DNA of 64,000 nucleotides from Neoarius graeffei (GCF_027579695.1 NC_083590.1:20590610-20654609); one strand, 5' to 3'; counted from the first letter of the stretch, positions 46,240-58,013 are shown. Notes: generated by a model not told the origin, from the letters alone. Numbers and translations are program-made.

Positions 46240-47187
46240 CACTCACTGACCACTTTATTAGGGACACCCACACATCCACCTGCTGTTTTTTTTTTAATAC
46301 AGTTCTCTAATCAGCCGATCCCTTGACAGCAGCATGATGCATCAAATCATGCAGATACAAATCAAGAGCTTAATGTTCACAATGTTCAAACATCAGAATG
46401 GGAAAAATTGTGATCTCAAAGTGTGAATTTCTTTCACTGTGGCATGGGTGAGGCGGCACGGTGGTGTAGTGGTTAGCACTGTCTCCTCACAGCAAGAAGG
46501 TTTTGGGTTCGAGCCCCGTGGCCGGCGAGGGCCTTTCTACATGGAGTTTGCATGTTCTCCTCGTGTCTGCGTGGGTTTCCTCCGAGTGCTCTGGTTTCCC
46601 CCACAGTCCAAAGACAAGCAGGTTAGGCTAATTGGTGGCTCTAAATTGACCGTAGGTGTGAATGTGAGTGTGAATGGTTGTTTGTCTCTGTGTCAGCCCT
46701 GTGATGACCTGGCGACTTGTCCAGGGTCTACCCCGCCTTTCACCCATAGTCAGCTGGGATAGGCTCCAGCTTGCCTCCAATGCTGTAGAACAGGATAAGC
46801 AGCTACAGATAATGGATGGATGGCATGGGTGTTGGTTTGAGTCAGATGGACTGGTTTGAGTATTTCAGAAACTGCTGATCTCCTGGCGTTTTCACACACA
46901 ACAGTCTCGAGAGTTTGGTGCAAACAACAAAAAACATCTAGTGAGCAGTTCTGTGGGTGGAAAGAAACGCCTTGCTAATAAGAGAGGTCAGAGGAAAATG
47001 GCCAGATTGGGTCGAGCTTTTTTGCCAGGAAGGTTAAAGTAACTCATAGCAACTCTTAACAACCGTGGTGAGCAGAAAAGCATCTCAGCACACAACAGCA
47101 AAAGGCCACACTGGGTTCCACTCCTGCAGCCAAGAACAGGGATCTTAGAATCAAGAACACATTCTTATTAAAGTGTCCAGTGATTGT

Positions 47188-47190
<3 letters not shown>
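46240..47190 (+). mobile_element. Repeat family R1, copy 2, split by a SINE
   Basis: Ends CACTTTATTAGGGACACC (46250) and TTATTAAAGTGTCC (47164-47177). The interior matches the reversed copy at 24027-24597. A SINE-1 sits inside it at 46451-46820; without the SINE the element is about 570 bp, like copy 1. Confidence 0.78.
46451..46820 (+). repeat. SINE-1, full length, 11-bp duplication, inside R1
   Basis: Flanked by TGGCATGGGTG at 46440-46450 and 46821-46831. In the uninterrupted R1 copy at 24.4 kb the corresponding target is present once, which confirms the insertion. Confidence 0.93.

Positions 47191-47218
<28 letters not shown>
47191..47218. repeat. (ATT)n microsatellite
   Basis: Pure ATT run at the right end of R1 copy 2. 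Confidence 0.93.
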
Positions 47219-47222
<4 letters not shown>

Positions 47223-48187
47223 TGTTAGGTTTATGAGAGAAGATATTTGGGTTGTTTTTATTAGGATTAACCACTAACCGTTAAGTCACTAGTACACAGT
47301 ATGTGTATAAGTGCATATGGTTGTTATGTAAGTGTTTCACAGAGCGTAATGTGGGACTGAAAATGTCCCATTTGATGCAGGCAAAAATAATATGACATTT
47401 AGGCCAGAAAAGGCGAACTAGGACGCTGGGTGTCAGTGCATGTCCCCGTTTCCTAAAAGCACTTTATCATCATCTCCAGATACTGAGGAAAGTGCTGCAG
47501 CTCATTGGTTGGCCTGAACTGTGTGGAGCAAAATGTTTTTTAAAGCATAAGCAGATTTTATATCCAATATTTGCTGATTCATAGTTGAAGAGTGGACAAG
47601 TCGGTTTATCAGAGAATGAGAATGAACCCTACTTCCTACTGATTTCTGCAAAAAAAAAAAAGTACATGTAGCTTTGGCCTGTAGCTATGTTTAAACTTAG
47701 ACACCACAATGCTGTAACTATAGCGCATGTTTCTGAATCCCACCACCTGCTGCACTACACGTCCTTTGAGGATTGATGTGGGTATACTCGACAAAATAAA
47801 GCCAGTATAAAGTAAAGAGGCTAGCTGGACTGAAAACATTTTTACATGCCCTGCAAAGAGAGTCATCACTGGATTGCTAAATGCTAGCAAATAACTTGCT
47901 GATTTTTTTGTTGATCACAAACCTTAGTGAGGTACATCAAAAAAATTGTCAGGAGAGAATAAGGATGTTGGGTAAACAGTCGTCTCATCCGTGGGAAATT
48001 ATATACTTGTAATACTTGTTTTTTTTTTTGCTTGTATTAATACACTTAACTAGCTAATTAGCTTGCTATTTTTAATAGCTAATATTATTACTATCCATTC
48101 ACTAACTCTTTTCATCCTAATCGATTAGCTTTCCAGGCAACCAAAACATGAGACTAGAGTTTTGCACAGGACTTTATTATTATTATT
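47219..48187. other. Unassigned, 970 bp
   Basis: Presumed intron of myo1d. No coding exon recognised; A- and T-runs at 47648 and 48020. Confidence 0.35.
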
Positions 48188-48189
48188 AT

Positions 48190-48548
48190 CTCATCTCATT
48201 ATCTCTAACCGCTTTATCCTTCTACAGGGTCGCAGGCAAGCTGGAGCCTATCCCAGCTGACTACGGGCGAAAGGCGGGGTACACCCTGGACAAGTCGCCA
48301 GGTCATCACAGGGCTGACACATAGACACAGACAACCATTCACACCTACGCTCAATTTAGAGTCACCAGTTAACCTAACCTGCATGTCTTTGGACTGTGGG
48401 GGAAACCGGAGCACCCGGAGGAAACCCACGCGGACACGGGGAGAACATGCAAACTCCACACAGAAAGGCCCTCGCCGGCCCCGGGGCTCGAACCCAGGAC
48501 CTTCTTGCTGTGAGGCGACAGCGCTAACCACTACACCACCGTGCCGCC
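48190..48548 (-). repeat. SINE-1, full length, inside a TTA microsatellite
   Basis: Reverse-oriented, with TTA/ATT runs on both sides, so the target duplication cannot be distinguished from the microsatellite. Confidence 0.9.
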
Positions 48549-48984
48549 CCATTATTATTATTATTACCTCATCCGGCCGACAAGTGATGAACTTATGCCA
48601 TCATGTGTTGTCCGTTGTCCATCCAGTATTGTCTACATTTCACAAAAATCACTTCTTCTCTCTCAATTCTTCATCAATTTTTATTCTTTTTGGCAGGAAG
48701 GTAGGTCTGTCTGGGTTGCATATAACTTCTACCCAGATTTGCTTCATTACAATTATTAATGGAGTTATGGACTAATTAAGCCTTAATGAGCAGTTCAACA
48801 AAAATAGCTTTTTCTTGGTCAATTCCTCGCCATTTTGGATTTTTTCTAGCAAATAGGTCGGTATTCCTAGGGTGGATATAGCTTGTCTATAGTGTATATA
48901 GCTTGCAACATTTATTCTGCACTTTAGATCGTTCCTTCTGGACTAGATGGGGCTGGAGTGAGCTACGCTGTCATTGACAATCTC

Positions 48985-49024
<40 letters not shown>
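48549..49024. repeat. Probable dispersed repeat between TTA microsatellites
   Basis: Contains CATCCGGCCGACAAG, an internal ATATAGCTTG duplication near 48877 and 48896, and GGAGTGAGCTACGCTGTCAT, ending in an ATT run (48985-49024). No coding region. Confidence 0.45.
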
Positions 49025-49025
<1 letters not shown>

Positions 49026-49211
49026 CCCAATCCTACTCAAAGGAATAAGGCTACAATCCATTGTATGTGGAAAAACCTGACCTCCAACTCAGAAAAGTGG
49101 AAAGAAATGATCATTCATTTTTGGAATTCCAAGTGGAAAGTCAGGCACCATCCATATTCTGTTTAAAGTCAACAGCAAACAAAATTTGATTTTACTTGAT
49201 ATGTAGTTTTC

Positions 49212-49590
49212 CGGGCGGCACGGTGGTGTAGTGGTTAGCACTGTCGTCTCACAGCAAGAAGGTCCGGGTTCGAGCCCCATGGCCGGCGAGGGTCTTTCTG
49301 TGCGGAGTTTGCATGTTCTCCCCGTGTCCGCGTGGGTTTCCTCCGGGTGCTCCGGTTTCCCCCACAGTCCAAAGACATGCAGGTTAGGTTAACTGGTGAC
49401 TCTAAATTGACCGTAGGTGTGAATGTGAGTGTGAATGGTTGTCTGTGTCTATGTGTCAGCCCTGTGATGACCTGGCGACTTGTCCAGGGTGTACCCCACC
49501 TTTCGCCCGTAGTCAGCTGGGATAGGCTCCAGCTTGCCTGCGACCCTGTAGAACAGGATAAAGTGGCTAGAGATAATGAGATGAGATGAG
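49212..49590 (+). repeat. SINE-1, full length, 11-bp target duplication
   Basis: Flanked by ATGTAGTTTTC at 49201-49211 and 49591-49601. The tail is GAGATGAGATGAG rather than GGATGG. Confidence 0.93.
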
Positions 49591-49601
49591 ATGTAGTTTT
49601 C

Positions 49602-49727
49602 TGAGCCCTGTGATAGACTGGTGACCTGCCCAGGGTCTACCCAGTCTTCCATCCAAAGTCCACTGGGATTGGCTCCAGCTTTCCCCATGACCCTGATGGA
49701 TAAACAGTGTAGATAACGGATGGATGT
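49602..49727 (+). repeat. Older SINE-1 3' part
   Basis: Diverged second half of a SINE (GAGCCCTGTGATAGACTGGT, GGATTGGCTCCAGC, GATAACGGATGGATG) directly after the younger copy's duplication. Confidence 0.75.
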
Positions 49728-50329
49728 ATCCATCATTTTTCTGTGAAAAGAGGTTTTAACAGCTTTGTACATTTATTTTTGTAATGTAATTCTGCTGATT
49801 TCAGCTCAAATTTACTAACATGATAAGACCACTGTAACAGATTGTTTTTACGAGGAAAGATGAACAAGACTGTTGACCTCTATTATGCGTAATTTCTTTT
49901 CGTTAATTATTTAGAAATAATTAATGCAGATGTTTATCAAATTCAGAGATTGGGCATCCGAATATCACCTTGCTCTGGGCATCCATAATTTTCCAAACCA
50001 AAGCACTAGAACGCTGTTAGATCAGAGCTCGACTTGGAACTTTGAGTTCTGAGGAATTTTGAGTTGCAGCATTATTCCCAAAAGAATTATGACCAATCGC
50101 TCCTGCTCCTTTTTGCACCTGCCGGCAATATTTTCAAATGCACATATTTGGTTCTGTTTCTCAAAATATAAACAATTTCATAATTTATTCCATGGTGACC
50201 CTGAACAGAATAAATCAGTTACTGATGATGGATGAATGAAAGCAGTAAAAGCATCACACAGCGCTGCACAAAAACCAAACAGACTCTCAGGTTAATGGAC
50301 ATAATCTTTCTTTGACTTCAAGCTTCTGA
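49728..50329. other. Unassigned, 600 bp
   Basis: No gene recognised. Confidence 0.35.
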
Positions 50330-50960
50330 ATGTAAACCTAAGGTCTCACATAATTGGAATCATTTCATGGTAGACGCTGGGAGACAATTTTGTGCCTTCC
50401 GGGGGTCAAACGCATTCTGGGCCCTTCTGACGGAATACGTGAGAGCCAGGGACCTACCTTGACAACCAAGAGGGCGTGGCTTTCCTGGCATTCCTGGAAA
50501 ATTTTGTTGTGTTGAAACTTGCCATGGGTGAAGTGCTGGACAAATTCATCCTTCACAAATGTGAAGGTGTTCATGAGCATCCTTGAGGCATACATGAGGC
50601 TTACGTGGGCTATCGGGGCTACCGTAGCATTCCGGCACAACCATTGAGCTCGAAATGTTCACAGAACATTCTGCAGAAAGTGAAAAGCTTGCCTAGGGGG
50701 CGTGGCTTATTTTGTCTTGCTGTAGCTATGCCATACTGCAGCCATGAAAACCGTACACAGTGCTATCATTGCTGTAAGGCCATACGTTGCTGCTGCCATT
50801 GTTTACCGGTATCTTCCATCGCAGCTACTGTGGCTTCATTTGCATATTTGCTCCGCCCAAATTTATGCAACAGATCACCTCCAAAATGTTCAGGAATGGC
50901 CACGGTAGCCCCAGCCACGGTTCTTACAGATCAACCGACTACGTGTGAACTTAGCTTAAG
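50330..50960. mobile_element. Possible non-autonomous DNA transposon
   Basis: CCTAAGGTCTCACAT on the left and ATGTGTGAACTTAGCTT-type sequence on the right (50942-50959) are imperfect inverted copies, like the AAGCTAAGTTCACACG ends of some fish elements. A 91-codon minus-strand frame at 50365-50640 is unrecognised. Weak case. Confidence 0.35.
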
Positions 50961-50994
50961 TCGAAAGTGAAAACTGCAGACTATTTAACGACAG

Positions 50995-51329
50995 GACTGC
51001 GAGCTGGCCTAACGGTTAGTGTGTCTGCCTCTTGACTGGGAGATCGCAAGTTCTACTCGCGGTGGGGTCATACCAAAGACCATCATAAAAATGGTACCTG
51101 CTACTGTCTGGCAAGGCATGCTGCAATACAGATGTGAGTGGGGAAGTCAAACTCTTGCGGTTACCAGAGGACTAGCCCCCTACTGTAACCCTAGCTGTAT
51201 AGGTGAGAGGCTGAGGGTTATCGAAACAGAGATCGGTGATGCACCTATATGCCTTAAAGACTTGGTTAGTACTGGGACAGGAGAATGCCTGGGAAGACCA
51301 GATTCTGGCGTGAGAGGGACTTTGACTTG
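50995..51329 (+). repeat. SINE-2, full length, 12-bp target duplication
   Basis: A second tRNA-derived family. The head is GAGCTGGCCTAACGGTTAGT with an A-box, then AGATCGCAAGTTCTACTCGC with a B-box. Flanked by ATTTAACGACAG at 50983-50994 and 51330-51341. Unrelated to SINE-1 beyond the tRNA origin. Confidence 0.9.
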
Positions 51330-51341
51330 ATTTAACGACAG

Positions 51342-52737
51342 TCATTGGAAAGTAAAAATTGTGTGAGAAATGTAGGAAATAAAAGAATCAGAACCTAAGA
51401 GAAATAAAGGAGGAGAAAATAAAAAGAATACATAGTGTGTTTGCCATCAAACAACTAGACTCATGGTTAACTATTTAAAATATACCTACAGTAAACCGAA
51501 AAGTTGCCTCGGTTTCACTTTTTGAATTTTTCAAAGACTTCATATGCCCTCATTAGCAGGTGGGCTGTGGTGCACAGTCCTGAAAGAAAAAAACCTATGA
51601 TGAATCCAATCTCACCATCCTCTGCTCTACACTTTCCCTGCTGCTCAGTGTTCACAACCCACTGTCCTCATTCTCACCATTTATATTTATGTCAAATATT
51701 CAACCATTCAAAAATTTACCACCTTATCAGTGATCTGGCTAATACTGGCTTCTGTCTAAGGCTTGACCTGTTCTGAGATCAGCTGTGTCGTCATTAAGAT
51801 GCAAGCGATACAGATTTCCACAATGCAGTTCTTTTGACCTGCTTTTCTTCATTTGTGTCTCTGATATATGGTGTTCATTCACCAATGAGAGGCTGCATGC
51901 GGTACTGGAACGCACACAAACAGAACTGGGACACAGCCATAACTCATTAAGGTGTCATCCTTTTGCCCTTTCTCCATTACCTTGTCTTTGCAATACTTTA
52001 TAGTCTTTCATCTGACATCGTGAGCATGTGTCTCTGGTACCTTATTCCAAACAAGAGGCAATTTTTGGGTGAACAGCAGAGCACCTCCAGGGAGATAATG
52101 TCATGCTCTGTTTTCTCAACCTTTGCTTTCTGGACCGTGCCATGAGCTCATCTGTTGTGGTTTCCTTTGTCAGTCTGAAAAGCCACTCAGACATGGGCAG
52201 AGCTATAGCAGACATCATCTCGAGGCCCTGTTGTCACCATGTCTCATCATGGCGTGTGTTTTTGTGTTCTCATAGGAGTCTGGGTATGATGTTGCAGTCT
52301 CTTAGGTGTCTGTTTTTTATGGTTGAACTCAGTTGATGATTTTTTTCCCTGCAGTGCTATAAAAAGTGAGACCAGGGAACCAGTGTGATGACATGAAAGA
52401 GTGATAGATAGATGGCAAAAACCAATGATGCAATGTAGTTTAATAGAAATGCTATTTTGGCAATGCTTTACTCAGGGGCTGAGATTAATCAAAATGGTCT
52501 TAGGATTCATCACTAAAACCTGACCTTGGAGATGCAGCAATTCCTTTCTGTGACTTTAAAAGAAAAGACAATGACAGGAGAGCAGATGAGCAGCATGCCC
52601 TGTCCAAACCCAGCATCCCTTCATATGCTTACTGAAAATACAACTCACATGTAGGAGATGATCTGCCAGCATGTCGTTGAGAAGGCTGTGAATGGAATGA
52701 AAGTGAATTTACAACCTTTAACTGAACTGCAAAAGGG
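51342..52737. other. Unassigned, 1.4 kb
   Basis: The longest stretch of the right half without recognised repeats. I looked for myosin tail or IQ exons on the minus strand and found none I could defend. Confidence 0.4.
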
Positions 52738-52903
52738 GCTATCACTGTCACCTTACAGCAAGAAGGTTCCGGGTTTGAGCCCAGTGGCCAGTGGGGGCCT
52801 TTCTGTGTGGAGTTTGCATGTTCTCCCTGTTTCTGCATGGGTTTCCTCCGGGTGCTCTGGTTTCTCCCACAGTTCAAAGACATGCAGGTTACGTAAAATA
52901 CCC
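52738..52903 (+). repeat. SINE-1 head fragment
   Basis: TCACCTTACAGCAAGAAGG to GACATGCAGGTTAC; about the first half of SINE-1, then joined to a different retroposon end. Confidence 0.82.
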
Positions 52904-53049
52904 AGCCACTGGGGTTGCACAAGCTAGTGCATACTTAGTACCGGTCCCAAGCCCAGATAGATTGGGGAGAGTTACATCAGGAAGGGCATCCAGTGTAAAA
53001 CCTATGGTAAATTAAATATGTGAATCATGATGATCCGCTGTGGCGACCT

Positions 53050-53516
53050 TTAGCTAAAGTCTAAAGTCTTTCCCGCGCCATGCCCTGGTCTTCCCAGGCA
53101 GTCTCACATCCCAGTACTAACCAGGGGAGAGTTTCCCAAAAGCCTCTTAACGCTAAGAGTGTCTTAACTAAACTAGGAGAGAGTGTTCATTGTGCTGCTC
53201 GCGCTACCATTTAATGATGATCTTTGTGCTGCGATGCTTTTGGGAAACTCAGGCCAGACTGTTAAGGTGCATTGGGCAGCGCCAATCTCCATTTCCGAAG
53301 CCCTTGGCCTCTTGCATATACAGCTAGGGTTACAGTGTGGAGCTAGTCCTCTGGTAACCATGAGAATTTGACTCCCCACTCGCATCTGTACTGTAGCGTG
53401 CCTTGCCAGTTGGCAGTTGGTACCATTTTTATAATGGTCTTGTATGCCCAACCGCAAGTAGAACTCGCGATCTCCTGATCAAGAGGTGGACATGCTAATC
53501 ACTAGGCCAGCTCGTG
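53050..53516 (-). repeat. SINE-2, minus strand, interrupted by a MITE
   Basis: Read in reverse it matches the copy at 50995-51329 from GAGCTGGCCTAGTGATTAGC to GGGAAGACCAGGGC, with a 122-bp insert inside. Confidence 0.88.
53129..53250. mobile_element. 122-bp MITE with GAGTTTCCCAAAAGC ends
   Basis: Ends GAGTTTCCCAAAAGCCTC and GATGCTTTTGGGAAACTC, inverted copies. Comparison with the uninterrupted SINE-2 shows CCAG on both sides as a possible short duplication. No coding region; superfamily undecided. Confidence 0.85.
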
Positions 53517-53556
53517 GTCTGAACCCTTACAGAAGCAGCCAAAAGAAGAAGAAGAA

Positions 53557-53827
53557 CTGACAAGAGTGCAAAAGCAAGATTATGAAAGAAGGCCTTCTGT
53601 GAAAAAGCGTAACAGATAGCAAGTGAGAGCAAGAGTGTGTGTGTGTGTGTGTGTATGTGTGTGTGTGTGACAAAGCGAAGGGAGAGGGCAAGATCTCATC
53701 ATCAAATAATGAAGGAATGACACAGCAGGGGAGGTGGGAGAAGAGTGCAAGGAGAAGGAAAGGAAAGGGCAATGCTGAGTAACAGATGTCTGACTTGTCC
53801 TGGGAGTGATGTAGGATGAGGTGAAGA

Positions 53828-53869
<42 letters not shown>

Positions 53870-54304
53870 TGATGCTGGAATATGCTCCATGGGAAGCAGA
53901 TGACTTTGGACCAATCTTGGTTGAGTTTATTTACACAAGGGCCAGTTGTAGATACTCTGGGCCAAAAGACAGACAACCTGCAACTCCATTTACAGCTTTC
54001 AATTCATTTAGAGTTTGGGAAAAATATGATCCATCAAACCAAATCTAACACTTGTGCAGCATTTTAATTTTAGCTCACAAATGGCCTGATTGAGTTTTGA
54101 TTGAGTTTATTGAGTTCTGATCCATATCATGCCTAAGATTTGGTCTCACTGAGGTTGATTTTTGGTGATGTTCATCTCTGTCTTGTTCATCAAAGTGGCC
54201 AAATAGTATCCTTACTTTTGTAAGGACCCATTAAGGAACCCATCAAAGTGACAGTATTAAACTCGCTAGGCATCTAAGTTATGGAGATAATGATGTTTGC
54301 TGAA
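53557..54304. other. Unassigned, 750 bp, with GT and GA microsatellites
   Basis: A GT run at 53634-53669 and a GA run at 53831-53866. No gene recognised. Confidence 0.5.
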
Positions 54305-54510
54305 GTGATAATGGGTAGCACTGGTGGGTCGCACTGTCACTTCACAGCAAGAAGGTTCTGGGTTCAAACCTGCTGATCGACTGGGGCTTTTCTGTGTGGA
54401 GTTTGCATGTTCTCCTTGTGCTTGCATTGGTTTCCTCCAGGTGCTCCGGTTTCCTCCCACAGTCCAAAGACATGCAGATTAGATCAATTGGCTACTATAA
54501 ATTTCCCATA

Positions 54511-56105
54511 CAGTGGGGAAAACAAGTATTTGATCCCTTGCTGATTTTGTTGGTTTACCCACTAAGAAATACTTGATCAGTCTGTAATTTTAATGGTAGG
54601 TGTATTCTAACATGTGGAGACAGAATATCAAAAAGAAAATCCAGAAAATAACTTTTAAATATCTATATTAATTTATTTGTATTTTATTGAGAAAAAGAAG
54701 TATTTGATCCCCTAGTAACCATCAAGAGTTCTTGTTAATACAGACAAGTTAGACTCTCCAAATTACCTTGTCACCTAAATTGAAGACACCTGATATCACT
54801 AATGACTTGTATAAAAGCCACCTGGCCACAGAATCAATCAGTTTGTCAGACTCCAAACTCTCCAACATGGGAAAGACTAAAGAGCTTTCTGTGGATTTAA
54901 GGGAGAAGATTGTAGACCTGCACAAGACCGGTATGGGCTACAAAACCATTAGCAAGAAGCTGGGCGTTAAGGTGACAACTGTTGGTGCAATTGTGCGCAA
55001 GTACAAGACTCACAACATGATCATCAATCGACCTAGGTCTGGGGCTCCAAACAAGATCTCACCTCGTGGGGTTTCCAGGATCATGAGAACGGTGAGAAAT
55101 AGACCTAATACAACATGGGCAGAGTTAGTGGATGATCTTAAAGCAGCTGGGATCACAGTCACCAAGCAAACAGTTGGTAACACTTTACACCGCAATGGTC
55201 TAACATCTTGCAGTGCTCGCAAAGTACCCCTGCTTAAGAAAGCACATGTGCAGGCCCGCCTGAACTTTGCCAATGAACATCTGAATGACTTGGAGAGTGA
55301 CTGGGAGAAGGTGTTATGGTCAGATGAGACCAAAATTGAGCTCTTTGGCATCAATTCAACCCGTCGTGTCTGGAGGGAGAGACATGCTGCTTATGACCCC
55401 AAGAACACCATCCCCACTGTCAAACATGGAGGTGGTAACATTATGCTTTGGGGGTGTTTTTCTGCACAGGGCACAGGGCTACTTCACCGTGTCAATGGAA
55501 GGATGGACGGAGCCATGTACCGTAAAATCCTAAGTGAAAACCTCCTTCCCTCTGCCAGGAAGCTTAAAATGGGTCATGGATGGGTCTTCCAGCAGGATAA
55601 TGACCCAAAGCATACAGCCAAGGCAACCAAGGAATGGCTGAAGAAGAAACATATCAAGGTCATGGAGTGGCCCAGCCAGTCTCCGGACCTGAATCCTATA
55701 GAAAATCTATGGAGAGAGCTGAAGCTCAGAGTTGCCAAGCGACAGCCACAGAATCTTGATGATTTAGAGGTCATTTGCAAAGAAGAGTGGCCCAAAATTC
55801 CTCCTAATATGTGCAGAAACCTGGTCATCAACTACAAAAAACGTCTGACCTCTGTGCTTGCTAATAAGGGGTTTGCCACAAAGTACTAAGTCCTTTTGGC
55901 AAGAGGGTTCAAATACTTATTTTCCTCAATAAAATGCAAATAAATTAATACAAATTCTTTAAAGTCGATTTCTTGATTTTCTTTGTGATATTCTGTCTCA
56001 GCATGTTAGACTACACCTACCATTAATATTACAGACTGATCGAGTCTTTATTAGTGGCCAAACCAACAAAATCAGCAAGGGATCAAATACTTGTTTTCCC
56101 CACTG
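54511..56105 (+). mobile_element. Complete Tc1-like transposon, 1595 bp
   Basis: Starts CAGTGGGGAAAACAAGTATT and ends with its inverse, each flanked by TA (54509-54510 and 56106-56107). The terminal inverted repeats are about 200 bp long. Each holds an outer and an inner copy of AAGTATTTGATCCC or a close variant (outer at about 54522 and 56083, inner at about 54699 and 55909), the IR/DR layout in which transposase binds twice per end. The transposase frame is open. Confidence 0.95.
54867..55889 (+). CDS. Tc1-like transposase, intact (340 aa)
   Basis: A DD34E transposase of the IS630/Tc1/mariner superfamily that cuts and pastes its element into TA sites. The N-terminal paired-type DNA-binding region (about 1-115) has two helix-turn-helix units ([20 protein letters not shown] and [17 protein letters not shown]) around a GRPR-like RPRSG at 55-59. 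The catalytic triad is D153 (WSDE), D244 ([10 protein letters not shown]) and E279 ([11 protein letters not shown]), with exactly 34 residues between D244 and E279. [13 protein letters not shown] at 188-200 is the glycine-rich box. The start MGKTKELS at 54867 fits the usual 340-residue length; the frame is open for 33 more codons upstream, inside the untranslated leader. No frameshift or stop is visible. Whether it is active is unknown. Confidence 0.95.
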   Translation: MGKTKELSVDLREKIVDLHKTGMGYKTISKKLGVKVTTVGAIVRKYKTHNMIINRPRSGAPNKISPRGVSRIMRTVRNRPNTTWAELVDDLKAAGITVTKQTVGNTLHRNGLTSCSARKVPLLKKAHVQARLNFANEHLNDLESDWEKVLWSDETKIELFGINSTRRVWRERHAAYDPKNTIPTVKHGGGNIMLWGCFSAQGTGLLHRVNGRMDGAMYRKILSENLLPSARKLKMGHGWVFQQDNDPKHTAKATKEWLKKKHIKVMEWPSQSPDLNPIENLWRELKLRVAKRQPQNLDDLEVICKEEWPKIPPNMCRNLVINYKKRLTSVLANKGFATKY

Positions 56106-56250
56106 TAGGTGTGAATGTGGCTTTCTGTTTCTCTGAGTTAGTGATAGATTGGTGACCTATCCAGAGTGTACCTCACCTCTCACATAATGTCAGATAGGTT
56201 CCAGCTCCCCTGTGACCCCCAATGAATAAGTGATATAGAGAATGAATGAA

Positions 56251-56674
56251 ATGATAACCATTCATCTGAAGATTCCAGTACACTCACAGCCAAAAACACT
56301 GATCCACATTCCATTCAAGCCCTAGATGGAAAGCCAGTACACAAAACGATGTAATGCACAGTGAGGTGTCATTCCTCCCTGTTACCAAGTCTGCTAATTA
56401 CTCCATTATGTTAGGATTGCCATGGCTACACACCCACGACTGTAAAATCACCTGGTCAGGATGCTAATTCTGAGTCTGGTCTCCCAAATGTTTTTCCTGT
56501 TGGTACTACAGCATTAATCTCTGCTACTCTTCGGCAAAGCTAAGTTGTTCTTCCTTCTTACAGATCCTGTGCTTGTTCCACTGATTTGCTGTCTAACAAT
56601 ACACTCCCTAGATCATTCCCTGCTAAGAACAAGGCCATGGAAGTGTATATAACTGGCACTGTCGAACAATGCTA
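56251..56674. other. Unassigned, 420 bp
   Basis: No gene or element end recognised. Confidence 0.35.
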
Positions 56675-56843
56675 GAGAACCGGTCAAAAGTTTGGACACC
56701 CCTGCTCTACTCATTCATAGGTTTTTGTGTATTTTCAACATTTTCTGCTTTCACATACCCATAATGCCTTGCGCCTTGAGAGGTAACCAGGAGCTATATT
56801 TGTTTAACAAGTCAGATAACCTCAGTCATTACTTCAAGTTCAC

Positions 56844-57029
56844 ATGGGGAAACACGACTTTTGCTGTGCACCAACTTGTTCCAATAACCGTAAAAGGAAT
56901 CATGATTTAAAGTTTTACAGAATACCTAAAGGGGCTAAGCGTTGAAAAGCGTGGTTAGATAGAATTCACCATCAAAATTTTACACCGACAGACAACACGC
57001 GAGTGTGTTCTGCACACTTCAGTGGTTGA
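56844..57029 (+). pseudogene. Broken THAP-domain coding region
   Basis: ATG 56844 opens MGKHDFCCAPTCSNN, then HDLKFYRIPK, an in-frame TGA at 56943-56945, and continues in the same frame KAWLDRIHHQNF and TRVCSAHFSG before a second TGA at 57027. Zinc ligands C7/C8 and C12 and the CSAH pair are all present. The first TGA lies between the FYRIPK and W positions. The arrangement is typical of a THAP finger; the rest of the protein is not readable. Confidence 0.7.
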
Positions 57030-57566
57030 GTAAAGTATGATGATGCAAGTCAAAGGCTACAACCCCTCTGTCTTTCTGTTTAGTCATAAAAAGTGCGAAA
57101 ACCGAAAAACCAGAACAAGTCAAAGAACTGAAAAGGACAACTTTATTGAAGGATCAACTCCCAAAACAAAGCACAAACGATGCAGTGTAAGTGAGCTTAC
57201 ATGTACTTCCCCTTTTAGTGTTTATGTAGGGAGATCGAATGCAGGATTTGACCCTGTTGTCCTAACAGCTTCCTCTAACAGCCCAAAGATTATTGTATTC
57301 TAGTAGCATATTAACTCGAGGAAAATCAGAGTGAAGGAAATCAAACTCAACTTCAACTTAAAATATACATGTGACAGTTCTGCTGTGTTTATAGTACTGA
57401 CCCGACTGAGTGAATTCCTTGCATGTGTTCTCATGCACAAAGCATTTTGTATTTTCTTACGGCTTTCTTGTAACCAGCACCCAGCAAAAATTATTTCACT
57501 GTGGATTCTTCTATGATCAGTGTCGATCTTTCTCAGCTCTTCTGCCAATCTTTTAACTTGTGCAGG

Positions 57567-57812
57567 TCAGTAATTGTTGGAACACCCATGTTGACAGACG
57601 GAGAAGGCTGCTGACTCACTGTCACTCGCAGTAGAGATGTTCAAAGTGTTCGATACGATATTTACAAGCATGTTTTTACCGATTGATTTCTCAAAGTCCA
57701 CAGAAAAGGCTTTGTGGATTTCTTTAAGCTTTGGTTTGGTTAGTTTTGGCACTTCTTTGAAGGTTTTAGGGAGATTTAAATTTGAAAGATTACTGTCAGT
57801 GTGCGACGCCAT
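57567..57812 (-). pseudogene. Open frame of 81 codons facing the THAP relic, unrecognised
   Basis: Starts MASHTDSNLSNLNLPKTF at 57812. A Lys-rich helical segment (KLTKPKLKEIHKAF) and KNMLVNIVSNTLNIS could form a small SAP-like fold. It lies inside the THAP element near its right end, so it is probably the first exon of a second element gene. Function unknown. Confidence 0.35.
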
Positions 57813-58013
57813 GTTGTTTTAGTTTGTTTATATTTTGTTTACCTACCAAGGCGCAAATCATTATGGGTAACGTGAAAGTAGTCAATATTGTAGAACGATA
57901 CTGAAGACATCAAAACTATGAAATAAAATATGGAACATATATGGAATTATATGGTAAACAATAAAGTGCTAAAAACAAAATATGTTTCATATTTTAAATT
58001 CTTCAAAATAGCC

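Larger units (their letters stand above)
52904..53556 (+). repeat. Retroposon 3' end split by a SINE-2
   Basis: GGGGTTGCACAAGCTAGTGC, CAGGAAGGGCATCCAGTG and ATGATCCGCTGTGGCGACC continue, after a ~467-bp insertion, in CAGAAGCAGCCAAAAGAAG at 53532. This looks like the 3' end of a fish LINE or LINE-dependent SINE with an AAG-rich tail. Confidence 0.6.
54305..56250 (+). repeat. SINE-1 copy split by the Tc1-like element
   Basis: The first half (54305-54510) ends AAATTTCCCATA and the second half (56106-56250) resumes TAGGTGTGAATGTGG, exactly as in an uninterrupted SINE. The copy is diverged and therefore old. Confidence 0.88.
56743..57881. mobile_element. 1139-bp element with THAP relic and near-identical 8-bp flanks
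   Basis: The ends CTTTCACATACCCATAATG and CATTATGGGTAACGTGAAAG are inverted copies and are extended by GCGCCTTG / CAAGGCGC. Flanks are TCAACATT (56735-56742) and TCAATATT (57882-57889), consistent with an aged 8-bp duplication. THAP coding plus 8-bp duplication suits P-type or THAP-bearing hAT elements. Confidence 0.6.

Noticed and set aside
54768-54866. Upstream in-frame ATG as the Tc1 transposase start
   Set aside because: The frame is open there, but the family length (340) and the MGKTKELS start place translation at 54867.
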